Origin: Paramacrobiotus metropolitanus
Taxonomy: Eukaryota > Tardigrada > Eutardigrada > Parachela > Macrobiotidae
Direction of reading: 5' to 3'
Assembly: GCF_019649055.1 (NCBI RefSeq)
Contig: NW_026570229.1
Location: forward strand, 806,001-870,000
DNA length: 64,000 bases
In this document: one piece after another, positions 1-10,700 of the stretch
Layout: the number at the start of each line of letters is the position of its first letter
Numbering within the stretch: the first letter of the stretch is position 1
Made by a program: the position numbers and the translations under genes
The notes under the pieces: model-generated
The model's input: only the letters and a program-made list of their open reading frames with translations
What the model was told of the DNA's origin: nothing
Databases searched by the model: none

Positions 1-32
1 GAGATAAAAGAAATGAAAACTGCAAAGAGGAA

Positions 33-3000
33 TTGATCCACGAGACGGTAAACGAAGTGACTAAAGGTCACGTGGACAGCACAAAAGCAAACCCGCAAGT
101 GCAGAATAACGAAAAGGTCACCAGCGGCAAAATGGCTGCAGAGAAGCAAGCGGATAAGAAAAAACCGCAGAAATTCTACGATGTCCGAACTGACGTGCCA
201 CACAGGATTGACAAGTTGAGGGAGATACTGAAAGGTCACAGCAATCCGGCGAAAGGACAAGCGCTTCCCGACACGGATCCGGGACCAGTATCGCTAATTC
301 CTGTGAAATGCAAGATCCATACATTGAAGATTCAAAATGGAAAACTGCCCAAAAGAATTGAAGCGTACACTCATGAAGTGAAGGTGGGAGACATAAAGGT
401 CAACGCAATGTTGGACACCGGCGCTGAGACGTCGCTGATCAGCAAACCGTTTTGTGAGAAGAATGGACTTCATATGCTCCCATTGCCACCAGACAGACTG
501 GTGAAGATAAACGGAATTAGCGGAACGTCAGGATTCATGGTGACGCATTACTGCGTAGCACCAGTGACCTTAAGAAAGAAGACCAGTGAACATTCGTTCT
601 ACGTCCGACCGAAGTGTGACGACGTACAGGTGTTATTGGGATTTGACTTCTTAGAGAAGAAGTTCGTATTGATGGATAACGAAGGAGAAGAAGAGAAGGA
701 AGATGACCCAAAACCAGTTGCCAAAATTCAAGTCGGAAAGGTCACCGAACTTGTAAAGCAGACGAGAAATACTCAAACGGCTAATAAAACGCTAATCCCA
801 GTACCAGAGGCACCGGGAAAGGCAAATGAAATGAAGACGAAAAAGGAATTGTCACCATTTGAGCAGTTGAAATTGATCCAACAGGAGATTGAAAAAACAC
901 TAAACCGGACAATGCTGACACAAAAGGGAAGAGAAAAGGTCATCCCAGTACCAGAGGCACCGGGAATGACGAGAGTGCAGCAGAACGAGATTAGCCAACG
1001 GACAATCCCAGTACCAGAGGCACCGGAGAAGAAAAGTGAAAGTGGAAATCTCAAACAAGCGAACGAGAGGAAAAAGGAACCGCTAGCGCCGGATACGGAT
1101 GAGGCGATCATATTTCTCCCGGACGGGAGAAGTATGATCGCAGATAACGGTGAGCAAGGAGTCACAGAAAAAGAATGTGTCGAAAAAGTTATCCCAGTAC
1201 CAGAGGCACTGGGAAAGGAAAACGAAAGGTCACCAGCGATAAGAGTTGCGAACTTGGAATCAGAGCGCACTTCGAACCTTTTCGAACCACGACCTGCTAC
1301 CGAAAATGAAACCGAAGAAAAAGATTTGCAAGGAGTACCAGAGCGTACCCCGAATTTTTTCGAACCTCGATCTGCTACTGAAAATGACGAAAGGTCACCA
1401 ACACTAGAAGAGATAGCTGCCACACAGAAAGAAGCGACAGCTGCAGCGAAAGAATCGCTTGTGCCTGGCATGGAGTGGGCAAAGCCTATCCCAGCACCAG
1501 AGGCACTGGGAATAAAGACGGCTAAAGTCAGAAAGGATAAAAAGAGTGAAAGGTTGCGGATATCGAAACGAATAGCCGAAGAAGAGCAGATGTTCCTGAG
1601 CGAAATTCGCAACAAAGCACTTGAACAATTGAAAGGTCACCAACTGAACAAAGAGTCAGAGACTATTGACATATCCTCCGATGAAGCGAGTGTAATAGAA
1701 ATCGAAGGTGAGCAGAAAGCCACGACACAGGAAACAGAGGTCGTCAATCCGCAAACGAGCAGAAGGATATTAACTAAAGAAGAACGAATGGGGAGTTGCG
1801 GACACGGTTACTACGAGGATCCGTGCAGAGTGCAACCACAATGGGAATGCACTGAATGTTGCCAAGACGCCTCCCAAGATGACCTTTCAGAATGGCCGAA
1901 ATGTAACGCCTCACTGGCAGATCTTAAAGGTCAAGTCCAAAAGAAAACGAAAAGCATCATGCGAACAAACGAAATGTGGAAACCACACATCGAGCGGTAT
2001 CATTGGAATAGATATCGGACTTGGTTGTCATGTGTGAAAAACTTCATTACGGGAAGAGGAAAATGGCTGAACCATTGGCAGCAACGAGTGGATGACGGAA
2101 TCCAAGATCCTCTCGACCCGGTATTAACCGAGCGAAAACTTGAAAGAGAGATAGACTCAATGAACGAGGAAGTACAGCTATGGGAAGAAGCGAGGATAGA
2201 ACTGTTCTGGGACTTTCGCATAAACCATATGTATAAAGGTCAAGGGAGAACAGTCATATTCCCGACAGGACTCGGTACACCGGTATACGAGTCAGTGGTG
2301 GAGTTCTGCAAAGCACTAAAAGAAAAAGACTGGGATATATTCGATAAATATTGGACGAAATTTGAAGCGGAGATTCCTATATTCGACATAAAGGAAATGC
2401 GAGAGTTGCAAGTAACCCGGAAAAGAAGGTTACCGGGGTTAATAGAAAAGAAAAAGGTGACCTTTGCACCAGATCCGGATGGAGTGGAATACCCAGAACG
2501 AGGTGGTGATACGTGGTGCATGTACGAAACGATTCCGAGTGATGACTGGGTCACCGAAGAGCTGATGGCAAATTGTGTTTTCGTTGGTCCCAAACGACCT
2601 AAAGGTTATGAAACAGCCCAACAGGATGAAGTGGATAAGGTCACTGTACAAGAAACCGAGAAGGAGGACACGACCAAAGAGATAGCTGAAGGAGGATCGA
2701 ATGAAACAGAAGGAAGTTCAAAATCGGCCTTCGACGTTGCACAAATGTTAACGGACAGAGGAGAAATGTGGAAGAAGTTTAAAGAGGAGGTTGAAAGGAT
2801 ATCGAATGACCAACAAAACCCAGTAACTGAGGCAAAAAACGGGGAAAGGTCACTCGATAACGGTGAGGAATGTCCGCCGGTCGAGTTGACCGAAAAGCCA
2901 TTAACGAACCTCGAGCAAATGGAAAAGTCAAAATCGGACGAAGAAAGGCCAAACTCCGATCAGGCGGAAAGGTCACCAACGAGAATCCGAGTAGCAAGGA

Positions 3001-3512
3001 GTCACCCAAGAGTCGCTGCACGAAATGGGCGAAAGGCAAAAGAAGGGGACAAACCCCTGCTCAAAAATTCGAAAGCAAAAAAACTTAGCGATTCGCGAAA
3101 AAACGGAAGTGACCTTTCATCAGATGATGAAGGAGTTGATGAGCGTCCACTTGAAAAGGCTGACAAAGGTCAAGCCGCTGCACAGGAATACGAGAGCAGC
3201 GATTCGGACTCGGAATGGACGAGTTCCAGTGATAATTCAACGACTTCGGAAGATTCAGGCGTCAGTGACCTTTCAGAACAAGAAGACTTGTTGGATTTGG
3301 ACGAAGATGACGAAGTTAACGAAGAAAAAGAAAAAGAGATAAAAGTCAGAAGACTGAGAATAGAGAAAGCAAGACTGTCAAAACAGGTCATTAAAGTCTA
3401 CAGCGACCAACGGATCAAATTGAAACCGTCAAACTGCACACGGGTAAAGGTCAAGATGGGAAAATATGCACCAGCTCAAAACAAACTGATGTGCAACCGT
3501 TGGCAGGAGTGA
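33..3512 (+). CDS. Gag-pro C-terminal part: retropepsin plus about 950-residue repeat-rich linker
   Basis: This frame is open from base 3 with no convincing ATG, so it is the downstream part of a gag-pro polyprotein. The retropepsin core lies at about residues 105-215, with the active-site motif LDTGAETS (Asp at about 128) and a later GFDFLEKKFVLMD strand. Retropepsin would cleave the polyprotein in the particle. A very long charged linker of about 950 residues follows, unusual between protease and RT. It holds five copies of an IPVPEAPG motif, two FEPR-SATEN motifs, an acidic DISSDEASVIEIE stretch, a Cys-rich patch (CGHGYYEDPC...CTECC) and a Ser/Asp/Glu-rich end. The last residues before the stop look like the start of the pre-RT domain completed in the next frame, so expression of pol needs a -1 shift near 3490. 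Linker function is unknown. Confidence 0.85.
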   Translation: MIHETVNEVTKGHVDSTKANPQVQNNEKVTSGKMAAEKQADKKKPQKFYDVRTDVPHRIDKLREILKGHSNPAKGQALPDTDPGPVSLIPVKCKIHTLKIQNGKLPKRIEAYTHEVKVGDIKVNAMLDTGAETSLISKPFCEKNGLHMLPLPPDRLVKINGISGTSGFMVTHYCVAPVTLRKKTSEHSFYVRPKCDDVQVLLGFDFLEKKFVLMDNEGEEEKEDDPKPVAKIQVGKVTELVKQTRNTQTANKTLIPVPEAPGKANEMKTKKELSPFEQLKLIQQEIEKTLNRTMLTQKGREKVIPVPEAPGMTRVQQNEISQRTIPVPEAPEKKSESGNLKQANERKKEPLAPDTDEAIIFLPDGRSMIADNGEQGVTEKECVEKVIPVPEALGKENERSPAIRVANLESERTSNLFEPRPATENETEEKDLQGVPERTPNFFEPRSATENDERSPTLEEIAATQKEATAAAKESLVPGMEWAKPIPAPEALGIKTAKVRKDKKSERLRISKRIAEEEQMFLSEIRNKALEQLKGHQLNKESETIDISSDEASVIEIEGEQKATTQETEVVNPQTSRRILTKEERMGSCGHGYYEDPCRVQPQWECTECCQDASQDDLSEWPKCNASLADLKGQVQKKTKSIMRTNEMWKPHIERYHWNRYRTWLSCVKNFITGRGKWLNHWQQRVDDGIQDPLDPVLTERKLEREIDSMNEEVQLWEEARIELFWDFRINHMYKGQGRTVIFPTGLGTPVYESVVEFCKALKEKDWDIFDKYWTKFEAEIPIFDIKEMRELQVTRKRRLPGLIEKKKVTFAPDPDGVEYPERGGDTWCMYETIPSDDWVTEELMANCVFVGPKRPKGYETAQQDEVDKVTVQETEKEDTTKEIAEGGSNETEGSSKSAFDVAQMLTDRGEMWKKFKEEVERISNDQQNPVTEAKNGERSLDNGEECPPVELTEKPLTNLEQMEKSKSDEERPNSDQAERSPTRIRVARSHPRVAARNGRKAKEGDKPLLKNSKAKKLSDSRKNGSDLSSDDEGVDERPLEKADKGQAAAQEYESSDSDSEWTSSSDNSTTSEDSGVSDLSEQEDLLDLDEDDEVNEEKEKEIKVRRLRIEKARLSKQVIKVYSDQRIKLKPSNCTRVKVKMGKYAPAQNKLMCNRWQE
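795..1511 (+). repeat. Five IPVPEAPG-coding repeats
   Basis: A 24-base unit coding for I-P-V-P-E-A-P-G starts at 795, 942, 1005, 1191 and 1488. The first three are nearly identical at DNA level; the last two carry Pro-to-Leu, and the fifth also Val-to-Ala. The units are separated by unrelated charged sequence, so this is an interspersed motif rather than a simple tandem repeat. It could be a protein-binding or protease-spacer motif, but nothing in the sequence decides this. Confidence 0.85.
3480..3512 (+). other. Gag-pro/pol overlap, apparent -1 frameshift
   Basis: The protease frame ends at 3512, while the pol frame opens around 3480 and begins with GTG rather than ATG. The pre-RT fold reads naturally if the ribosome re-reads one base close to the ATG-TGC codons at 3489-3494. 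I see no canonical X-XXY-YYZ slippery heptamer in the overlap. It may be an unusual programmed shift, a one-base lesion in this copy, or an assembly error. Confidence 0.55.
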
Positions 3513-6500
3513 CGGACCATAGAGGAAAATATTTTGAAATCGTCATTGCGAATCACAGTAGCAAATACCAGATTGTGAAGAAAAATCAGCTGCTCGGCTA
3601 CGTGGAGCCGTATGAACATATGGAAAACGTAAAGGTCAATGCTGGGACAGTAAAGAACGTACTCGAAGACCCTGAGGTGGATGATACAACGAAAGCCGAA
3701 TTGACAAAGATAATTGGAAATCTGAAATTAGGACCTGACCTCACGGAGGAACAAAAGAACGACGTGTATAACGCGTTCTGGGAATTCTGGAAGGTCTTAC
3801 CGACATCAAAGAAACCGTATGGAGATGTGAAAGGAGTCACTCACGTTATCGATACGGGAGATGCGAAACCAATTAAATGTAACCCGGCCAGAACGAGTTG
3901 GACAGGCCGCGAATTCATATCGAAGCATATCGAAGAGATGCTGGCACAAGATGTAATTGAACCGTCAGATGCCGAGTGGAGCTTTCCAGTCGTGCTTGCT
4001 GTGAAAAAGAACGGCGACGGAACGATGGGGACCAGATTTTGTGTCAACTATATTATGCTGAATAAGTTGACGAGGAAGAACAATTACCCGTTACCGAATC
4101 CGGACGAGTTACTTGATGCGTGCGCAGGAAATAAATACTACGGAAAAATGGACTTACAAAGTGGATTCTGGCAGATCCCGATGGATCCAGCGTCAATCAA
4201 CAAAACGACCTTCGTAACGCAAGATGGAATGTATCGTTTTAAAAGAATGCCATTTGGAGTTTGTAATGGACCAGCGACATTCCAATTGTGCATGGATAAA
4301 GTACTGTCGAAAGCGAAAAGAAAAGGCTGCGTTTTCGGGTACATTGATGATGTGATTTTCGCCGGAAAGACTTGGGCGATCTTTTTGCAGAATTTGAGGA
4401 ATGTATTGATGAGCCTAGTCGAAGCAGGATTCACGATTAAACCGACGAAATGTGAATTTGGAATGAGACAAATGGGATTTCTGGGTCATATACTCAGTGA
4501 AGACGGAATTCGAATGGATCCTGAAAAGGTCACCGCAGTCTCAGAATTTAAACGACCTCAAACAGAAAGACAGTTAAGGTCATTCCTTGGACTGGCGAAC
4601 TATTATCGCAAGTTCATAATGGGATATGCACAGAAGACTTGCCACTTGTATGAATTACTGAGACAAGATAAACAAGTGAAGAAGGACTGGACAAAGGTGC
4701 ATGAAGAGGAATTCAACAGCCTGAAACAACTGCTATGTGAAGGTCCGGTATTGGCAAAATTCGACCCGGCGAAACCAACCGTTATTGAATGCGACGCGAG
4801 TAAAGAAGGAATTGGAGCGGTACTGTCACAAGACGGCCATCCGATCGCGTACGCGAGCCGCGTTTTACACGGAGCAGAAAGAAATTACGGTGTAACAGAA
4901 TGGGAATGCCTGGCAGTGGTCTTTGCTGTCAGAAAGTTCAAGCCATTCATCGACTATGCGGAATTCACCGTAAGAACGGATCACCAGGCGCTGACCAACC
5001 TATTGAGGTCGGAAACGAACAAAGTCGGAATGAACCCGCGTTTGACGAGATGGGCAATGGCGTTACAGGGTCACCAATTCAAAATTGAATACAAACCGGG
5101 AAAGTATTGTGACAATGCGGACGCGTTATCAAGAGCGCCGATCGAAGGGCCAACGTGTCATGAAGAAGAATTCGACGAAATTCCAAATTTTGAAGATTAT
5201 AAGAAAGAATTTGACACAAAAGAACCAGCGATTGAAATTGGACAGCTATTCTTACAGATGGTGGAACAGAGGGAAAAACGGTTAAAGGTCACCTCAGCTA
5301 CGGCAAACGAGTCGGCTGAAACGGAAGCAAAAGTGAACCGGGTAAAAAGTTGGTTGCCCACCGTGAGTGACCTAAAGGTCACCGGACTTGAAGTGGAACC
5401 AGAACCTCAAAATGGAAAGGTCACCGGACTTAACGCGGAATTCGGAGATCAAAATGGAAAGGTCACCGGACTTGACGAAACGGTGGAAAGTCGGAATGAC
5501 CTTTGGGAAAAGGACAAAGTGACACAAGCGCTGAATGAGTGTCCGATCAAGTTGTTGAGATTCCCAAAACAGACAAAAAAGAGGTACAAACCGTTACCGC
5601 GGTGCAAGGTCATCAAGGATTGGAACGAACTCAGTACGGCAACAGTCCGTATTGTTAACTTACAAGGCGATGAGGAGGAAGAAGATGACTCGAACTTGCA
5701 GTTGCGGAATAAACAGCTGAAGGATCCCCATCTGGCGATGATAATAGATGAATTAAAACATCTACCAGATGCCGAAACGCGATCGAAATTTGAAGTTCAT
5801 TACCAGTTATGGAATGGCATACTGTACCGAGTAAAGGATAAAAATGGAAAACTTGAAAGGTCATATGTGGTACCGTTGTCAATGCGAAGAGCGATAATCC
5901 ACGCATTGCACGATGAGAAAGCAGCGGGACATTTGGGATTCGAGAAGACATTGACAGCAATCCGATTGAGATATTATTGGGATCGAATGAGTACCGATGT
6001 AAAGAATTATATAACTGCCTGTCAAGGATGTCAGTTTCGTAAGACACCGAGGAAATGCCCACCCGGGAAATTGCAAGAGATTAAAGTGGGACATCCGTTC
6101 TTCCGAGTTTACGCGGATCTGAAAGGACCGTTGTTACCAACGAAGAAACGCGGATATAAGTATATAGCAGTATTCATCGATCAGCTGACCAAATATGTGA
6201 TAGCAGTACCGATGAAGACAGCAACGGCGAAAGAGTTTGCAAAAGTGTTCGTCAAGCACGTGATACTGGTGCACGGAGCACCGCACATCCTACATACGGA
6301 TCGTGGACGACACTTTACAGCTGAAGTGTTGACAAAGGTCACCAATGTGTTTAAGATCAAACACACATTCGGAACAGCATATCATCCAGAAGGTCAAGGC
6401 CAAGTTGAAAGACAGATGCAAACTATTGCGGATGGCTTGGCGCAATACTTGAAAGCGGGGAATGAAAGAAAGTTCAATAAGTACCTCCCATATGTCATTT

Positions 6501-7600
6501 CGGCGATGAACAGAGTCGTACACGCCACGACCGGATATTCAGCATATTATATGCTGCACGGCAGAGAAATGACAATGCCGGAAGACGTGGTCACAAAAAC
6601 GAATATACCCGATGATTATGGAACTCCAGACGAATGGGTAGAGACCATGAAGAAGAATTTGACCTTTGCCGAAGAAGTGGCGAGATGTAACATCAAAGAT
6701 GCGTACGAAAAGAACGCGGAAATCTATAACAAGAAGAAATCGGAACCGAACTTCAAAGTCGGCGACCTTGTGTTGATACGACTTCCAAAGGATACGAAAC
6801 AAGGAAAGAAAGAGAACCAATCGGACTTCAAATCGAAATATGACAAGGTATGGAAGATCATTAGCTTCCCGCGAGCAAACGAAGCGGAGGTTATTGAACA
6901 AAACCCAAAGAAAGGAGCGGACTTGAAGGTGGTCTCGATCGATCGCTTGAAGTTATGGCACCCGCCATTGCCGGATGAAGACGCAGAGCTTAAGCCCCAA
7001 AAAGAGACTCCTTTCGAACCACCTCCCCTACCCGAAACGGATGAAGCTCGGATGAACAAGAGTGAAAGCGAAGATAAACCAATAAAGAAAAGAGGAAGAA
7101 AAAGGAAAGAAGATAAGGATTTTGAAACAGCAGTTACAATCAAGTTAAACACAGAAGCTGGAAATTTGACAGAAAGGTCACCAGGAACTGAAGATGAAGT
7201 AGCCGAACGCGCTTCGCAAAAAGAACTTGAACCGAACCAAGATCCTTTTTTCGAACCACGCACTGTCACCGGAGACGTCGATGACCTTTCGAAGCGGCAG
7301 ATAGGCGCCGAGATACCAGAGCGCGATCCAAAATTTTCACCAAACCCGAATTTCGAACCACGCACTGCTACCGGCAATGAAAACGACCTCATAAGAAAGA
7401 GAAAAGAGGAGATAGAAGCGGTCAAATCAAAAGCTGAGCAATTGGGCCGTGATATAGCGAAAGCAATTGACGAGCGACAAGTCAAACAGAAGAAAAAGAA
7501 AATAACTCCTACAGAATTGCTGACCCAGCAAGGTGAAGTGGAAGATGCGGCCGACAAAGAACTTCTTGATCGGATAACTAAAAGACGCAAAGACAAATAA
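3491..7600 (+). CDS. pol: Pol: reverse transcriptase, RNase H and integrase
   Basis: This is a 1369-residue frame. RT has PFGVCNGPATFQ and the catalytic YIDD box at about residues 284-287. RNase H keeps its acidic residues (CDAS, the E of EWECLAV, RTDHQAL). Integrase has an HHCC zinc finger from about residue 812 (GHLGF ... ACQGCQFRK) and a DDE core: Asp near 874 (YADLKGP), Asp near 936 (HTDRGRH) and Glu near 972 (GQVERQ) with D-35-E spacing. A GPY/F-like module (KVGDLVLIRLPK) follows. Between RNase H and integrase there is a 170-residue insert containing three KVTGL repeats. The last about 220 residues are a charged tail with two FEPR-TATG modules like those in the gag-pro linker. All catalytic residues are present, so the enzyme could be active. 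It makes cDNA and inserts it into the genome. Confidence 0.95.
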   Translation: MQPLAGVTDHRGKYFEIVIANHSSKYQIVKKNQLLGYVEPYEHMENVKVNAGTVKNVLEDPEVDDTTKAELTKIIGNLKLGPDLTEEQKNDVYNAFWEFWKVLPTSKKPYGDVKGVTHVIDTGDAKPIKCNPARTSWTGREFISKHIEEMLAQDVIEPSDAEWSFPVVLAVKKNGDGTMGTRFCVNYIMLNKLTRKNNYPLPNPDELLDACAGNKYYGKMDLQSGFWQIPMDPASINKTTFVTQDGMYRFKRMPFGVCNGPATFQLCMDKVLSKAKRKGCVFGYIDDVIFAGKTWAIFLQNLRNVLMSLVEAGFTIKPTKCEFGMRQMGFLGHILSEDGIRMDPEKVTAVSEFKRPQTERQLRSFLGLANYYRKFIMGYAQKTCHLYELLRQDKQVKKDWTKVHEEEFNSLKQLLCEGPVLAKFDPAKPTVIECDASKEGIGAVLSQDGHPIAYASRVLHGAERNYGVTEWECLAVVFAVRKFKPFIDYAEFTVRTDHQALTNLLRSETNKVGMNPRLTRWAMALQGHQFKIEYKPGKYCDNADALSRAPIEGPTCHEEEFDEIPNFEDYKKEFDTKEPAIEIGQLFLQMVEQREKRLKVTSATANESAETEAKVNRVKSWLPTVSDLKVTGLEVEPEPQNGKVTGLNAEFGDQNGKVTGLDETVESRNDLWEKDKVTQALNECPIKLLRFPKQTKKRYKPLPRCKVIKDWNELSTATVRIVNLQGDEEEEDDSNLQLRNKQLKDPHLAMIIDELKHLPDAETRSKFEVHYQLWNGILYRVKDKNGKLERSYVVPLSMRRAIIHALHDEKAAGHLGFEKTLTAIRLRYYWDRMSTDVKNYITACQGCQFRKTPRKCPPGKLQEIKVGHPFFRVYADLKGPLLPTKKRGYKYIAVFIDQLTKYVIAVPMKTATAKEFAKVFVKHVILVHGAPHILHTDRGRHFTAEVLTKVTNVFKIKHTFGTAYHPEGQGQVERQMQTIADGLAQYLKAGNERKFNKYLPYVISAMNRVVHATTGYSAYYMLHGREMTMPEDVVTKTNIPDDYGTPDEWVETMKKNLTFAEEVARCNIKDAYEKNAEIYNKKKSEPNFKVGDLVLIRLPKDTKQGKKENQSDFKSKYDKVWKIISFPRANEAEVIEQNPKKGADLKVVSIDRLKLWHPPLPDEDAELKPQKETPFEPPPLPETDEARMNKSESEDKPIKKRGRKRKEDKDFETAVTIKLNTEAGNLTERSPGTEDEVAERASQKELEPNQDPFFEPRTVTGDVDDLSKRQIGAEIPERDPKFSPNPNFEPRTATGNENDLIRKRKEEIEAVKSKAEQLGRDIAKAIDERQVKQKKKKITPTELLTQQGEVEDAADKELLDRITKRRKDK
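5374..5465 (+). repeat. Three KVTGL repeats between RNase H and integrase
   Basis: Three units, each containing an exact AAAGGTCACCGGACTT core, start at 5374, 5416 and 5458. They code for K-V-T-G-L, the last two preceded by N-G. The first lies directly after TGACCT, giving an everted pair of AGGTCA half-sites separated by two bases. The repeat sits in an insert that ordinary Ty3 pol proteins lack. Confidence 0.8.
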
Positions 7601-7724
7601 CCCACATAAACATGAATAAGGGTTCACTTCATTAAAAATAGGAGTTGGGAAGCTGTGAAAAGGTCATCATCGTTATGACAGCTAACCATTATTGTTTCAT
7701 TGTTACAGAAGGTAAGCTCAGTTA
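7601..7724 (+). other. Spacer between pol and ORF3 with acceptor-like site
   Basis: No ORF is present. A pyrimidine-rich run ending TGTTACAG at 7708 lies 17 bases before the ORF3 ATG and resembles a 3' splice site, which would allow ORF3 to be made from a spliced subgenomic RNA, as env is in errantiviruses. One AAAGGTCA copy lies at 7659. Splicing is inferred and no donor was identified. Confidence 0.4.
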
Positions 7725-10700
7725 ATGGATAGATTGGAACGCCAGAATTCAGAGAACTCGGATTCGGAAAGTATTGGAAATCCATTAAAGGCATCGACCC
7801 CGAAAAGAATGGAAGGTGAATACGGATACGACACTTCATATGGCGAAGGGTCGAAGTCGTCAGCAGGAACGGCACAGAACGAGCCAGGCCAGGGAGGTTA
7901 TTATGGCAGCCCGCAGTATTATGTGTATCACGATCCGGGACAGCAGACGACTTATCAGGACACAGTAAACTGGGTGCACCACGGCTTACCTGCCGGAACC
8001 CAGTATTCGGGACAAATAACGAGCGCCCCTTATCAACCGCATCCAGGAGCGTATACCCCACCGATGGGACCGCCGCAAGTGATGGGACCGACAAGAATGT
8101 TGATGCCACCACCGCAACAGACTACACCAAGTAGATTTATGGGACATGGAGGATTTGGCGGAATGTTAACGACCCAGTCGCAAAGGTCATCTCCGATATT
8201 GCCGCCCTTCCCAGAATCGGGAGGCCTATCACTGTTAGACATCGGAACGCCTCGAATGAGAACACCGCAGCAACTGGGAGCGCAAAGATTTCTTAGAAAC
8301 TCGCCACAAAAAGGAGGGAGGCGAGGAGGAAATCGATTTGATTCACCACGACCGCGAGGCGTACTACCGTCGCTGGGGCCAAATTTGGAGCAGGTCGGAC
8401 CAGATGGTCTACGGGCAACGCCCCCGGGTGAACCAACGGTGCACGATTACTCACCAAAACTTCCGTTGGACATGAAAGAAGATGATGCGCGACTGAACGT
8501 GATAGTCGGCAACGAAGAAGGACTGACAGCCGCTGATACAACGGCCATTGGGGACTTTAACCGAATGTGCCGGGATCTCTATAGAATTCACATGCGAGTC
8601 GAGGACGAACATGCATTCTACGGAAGGTTGATGAGTCTGGATGCGATCATTAAAGCGGTCCATATCGCGATGAAGGAAAAGACTAAAAGCATCGAAGTGA
8701 AACGTAAAGAGTTAGCGATCAGAATCGCCTCGATGAAACAATATCATCCGGCTCTAACCAACAGAAAATGGCCGCCGATGATCGAGAAGATACAGATATT
8801 TCTTAAGACAATTCCCAAGGAAAGGGAACCCCCAGCAAGCAGCGCGGCGGGGCCATCACGGGCATCAGTCGAAGCACCAGTAGAGGAGATGTCGGACAGT
8901 GCTCTCCTGGAAACAAAGAGAAAAATTGAGACAGAATTAACCGAACGAGCAGAAAGGTCACGGGCTAGTTCAACTGCAGGATCAGTACGCGGACGTACTA
9001 GTTCGGTTACAGAGCCGTCTAGCGGGACTGTAAAGAGTGGAAAAAGAGTAAGGTCACCGACGACAAGTCCAAAGGAAAGTGACAAGAAGGAGCGGCGAAC
9101 GAAAAAGGTCACGACGAGTAAACCACCGATCCCAGTGGGTAGAAAGAGTGCACCACCCACGCCGCCGGACCCTGAAGCTGCTTCAGTTCGACTTCCAAAG
9201 TGCCGGACTTTTACAGTCAAATACACTGGAACTGACCATAACGAACGAAAGGTCACCGCTCGGATCGTTGATAAAAGAACGAATAAGGAGATCGAGTCAT
9301 ACAATCCCCTCGCGGACAAGTCAGTCAAAACTGAAATTGGAGAAAGAGCGAAGACAGAAGTTAATAAGGCATTACAGTTCATTCCCCCGGAGGAACGTCA
9401 TAACCCGAGAGTCCTCATTCAGATGATGAAGCACGTGGTGTCCAAAGTTGCGGTCGAAGAAAACGCATGGATCCGTATTAAGGTGGGCACAAATGACGAC
9501 CACTTAGCATATACATACACAGTGGACGGGAAACTGCTGACGAAAGAGAGAATTCGGCCGAAACCGACAGCAGACCCAGACCCGAGCAAGCGAACATTAG
9601 ACGATTACGAGTCGATCCTGAAATATACCGATGGAACGTGCAGAAAAGTGACGCTGACAATCCACTACGGCGATGGGACAACGGAGTGTATAACCGCGGT
9701 AATTGTTGACCCGATCACAGGAGATCCGATTCCATACGCTCCATGGGACGTGTCAGAAGAAAGCGCCGAGCACGCCAATCGGGAAGCACTTGAACAGTTG
9801 TGGAACTTAATACCAGTAAGTCAACGTCAGGATCCTCTAGTTCAAGCGAATACGCTGATCAGCATGATGCGACATCGAGCGGAGATAGACGAAGCTCATT
9901 TCCGACTCACAAGAAAAATGGAAAACGGAGCGTACAAGACGGTGTTTTATGACGCAAAGAAAAACCCCTTATGGGAGATCGTCACACAGGGACAGACGAA
10001 AGAAACACCACACTTGGAAGGTCAGGCCCTAGACCCGGCACAAGAAGGTGGAGCCGGAGAGATGGCAGAGGCCTCTGTAGCCGAAAAGGCAGGAACGGAG
10101 AGTACCCGGAGACCATCGGAACTGGAAGAATCAGAAGAGGAGGAAGCTAACGATGATTCGGCAGAGGAACAGGCCGACGAAGACGACGACAGGGCCGAGG
10201 AGCCCGAGGAAGATAAACAGCCCCCAAAAGTGGTCGTCAAACCGAGGAAAGCGGCTAAACTAGAAGAGGCCATGAACCGTGAGAAGGTCAAGAAAGGTGA
10301 ATTCCTAAAGAAACGGAAGGAAGAAGAAGATAAGAAGAAAAAGAGTGGTGATGAAAGCGAGAGTACGAGCGCCCGGAAGAAAAAGGGAGAAAGAAAGAAG
10401 AAAGACGAACCGTCGTCCCATGATGTCGAGATATTGGATGAATCAGTCGGTGAAGCGGAAGAAAGGTCATCCGTACCTATTATCCCAAAGAAATTCGTTA
10501 TCGAATCGGCGACATCAAAGTCAAAGGTCACCGAGCCTGAGCCGTCAACATCCAAAGGAAAGGTCATAGCTGTGAAACAAATTGTTCCAGTTGTCATCTC
10601 GGCATCTACTCCGAAAGAGCGTAGGGAAAAAGGAATGCGAGAAAAGGCAAAACGAGAGACGTCTCGTGAATCGGAAGCATCGGAAGTGAGCCTTCCAAGT

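Larger units (their letters stand above)
1281..7380 (+). repeat. FEPR-(S/T)AT module shared by gag-pro linker and pol tail
   Basis: Two copies lie in the protease linker (starting near 1281 and 1359) and two in the pol C-terminal tail (near 7250 and 7352). Each codes for F-E-P-R followed by a short Ala/Thr/Gly/Asn stretch. The DNA TTCGAACC(A/T)CG is conserved. The same module at the ends of two separate polyprotein segments suggests duplication and spread inside the element. Confidence 0.75.

Noticed and set aside
773-1615. 280-codon minus-strand ORF opposite the protease linker
   Set aside because: Antisense shadow: its Ser/Phe/Gly-rich repeats are simply the complement of the IPVPEAPG and FEPR units.
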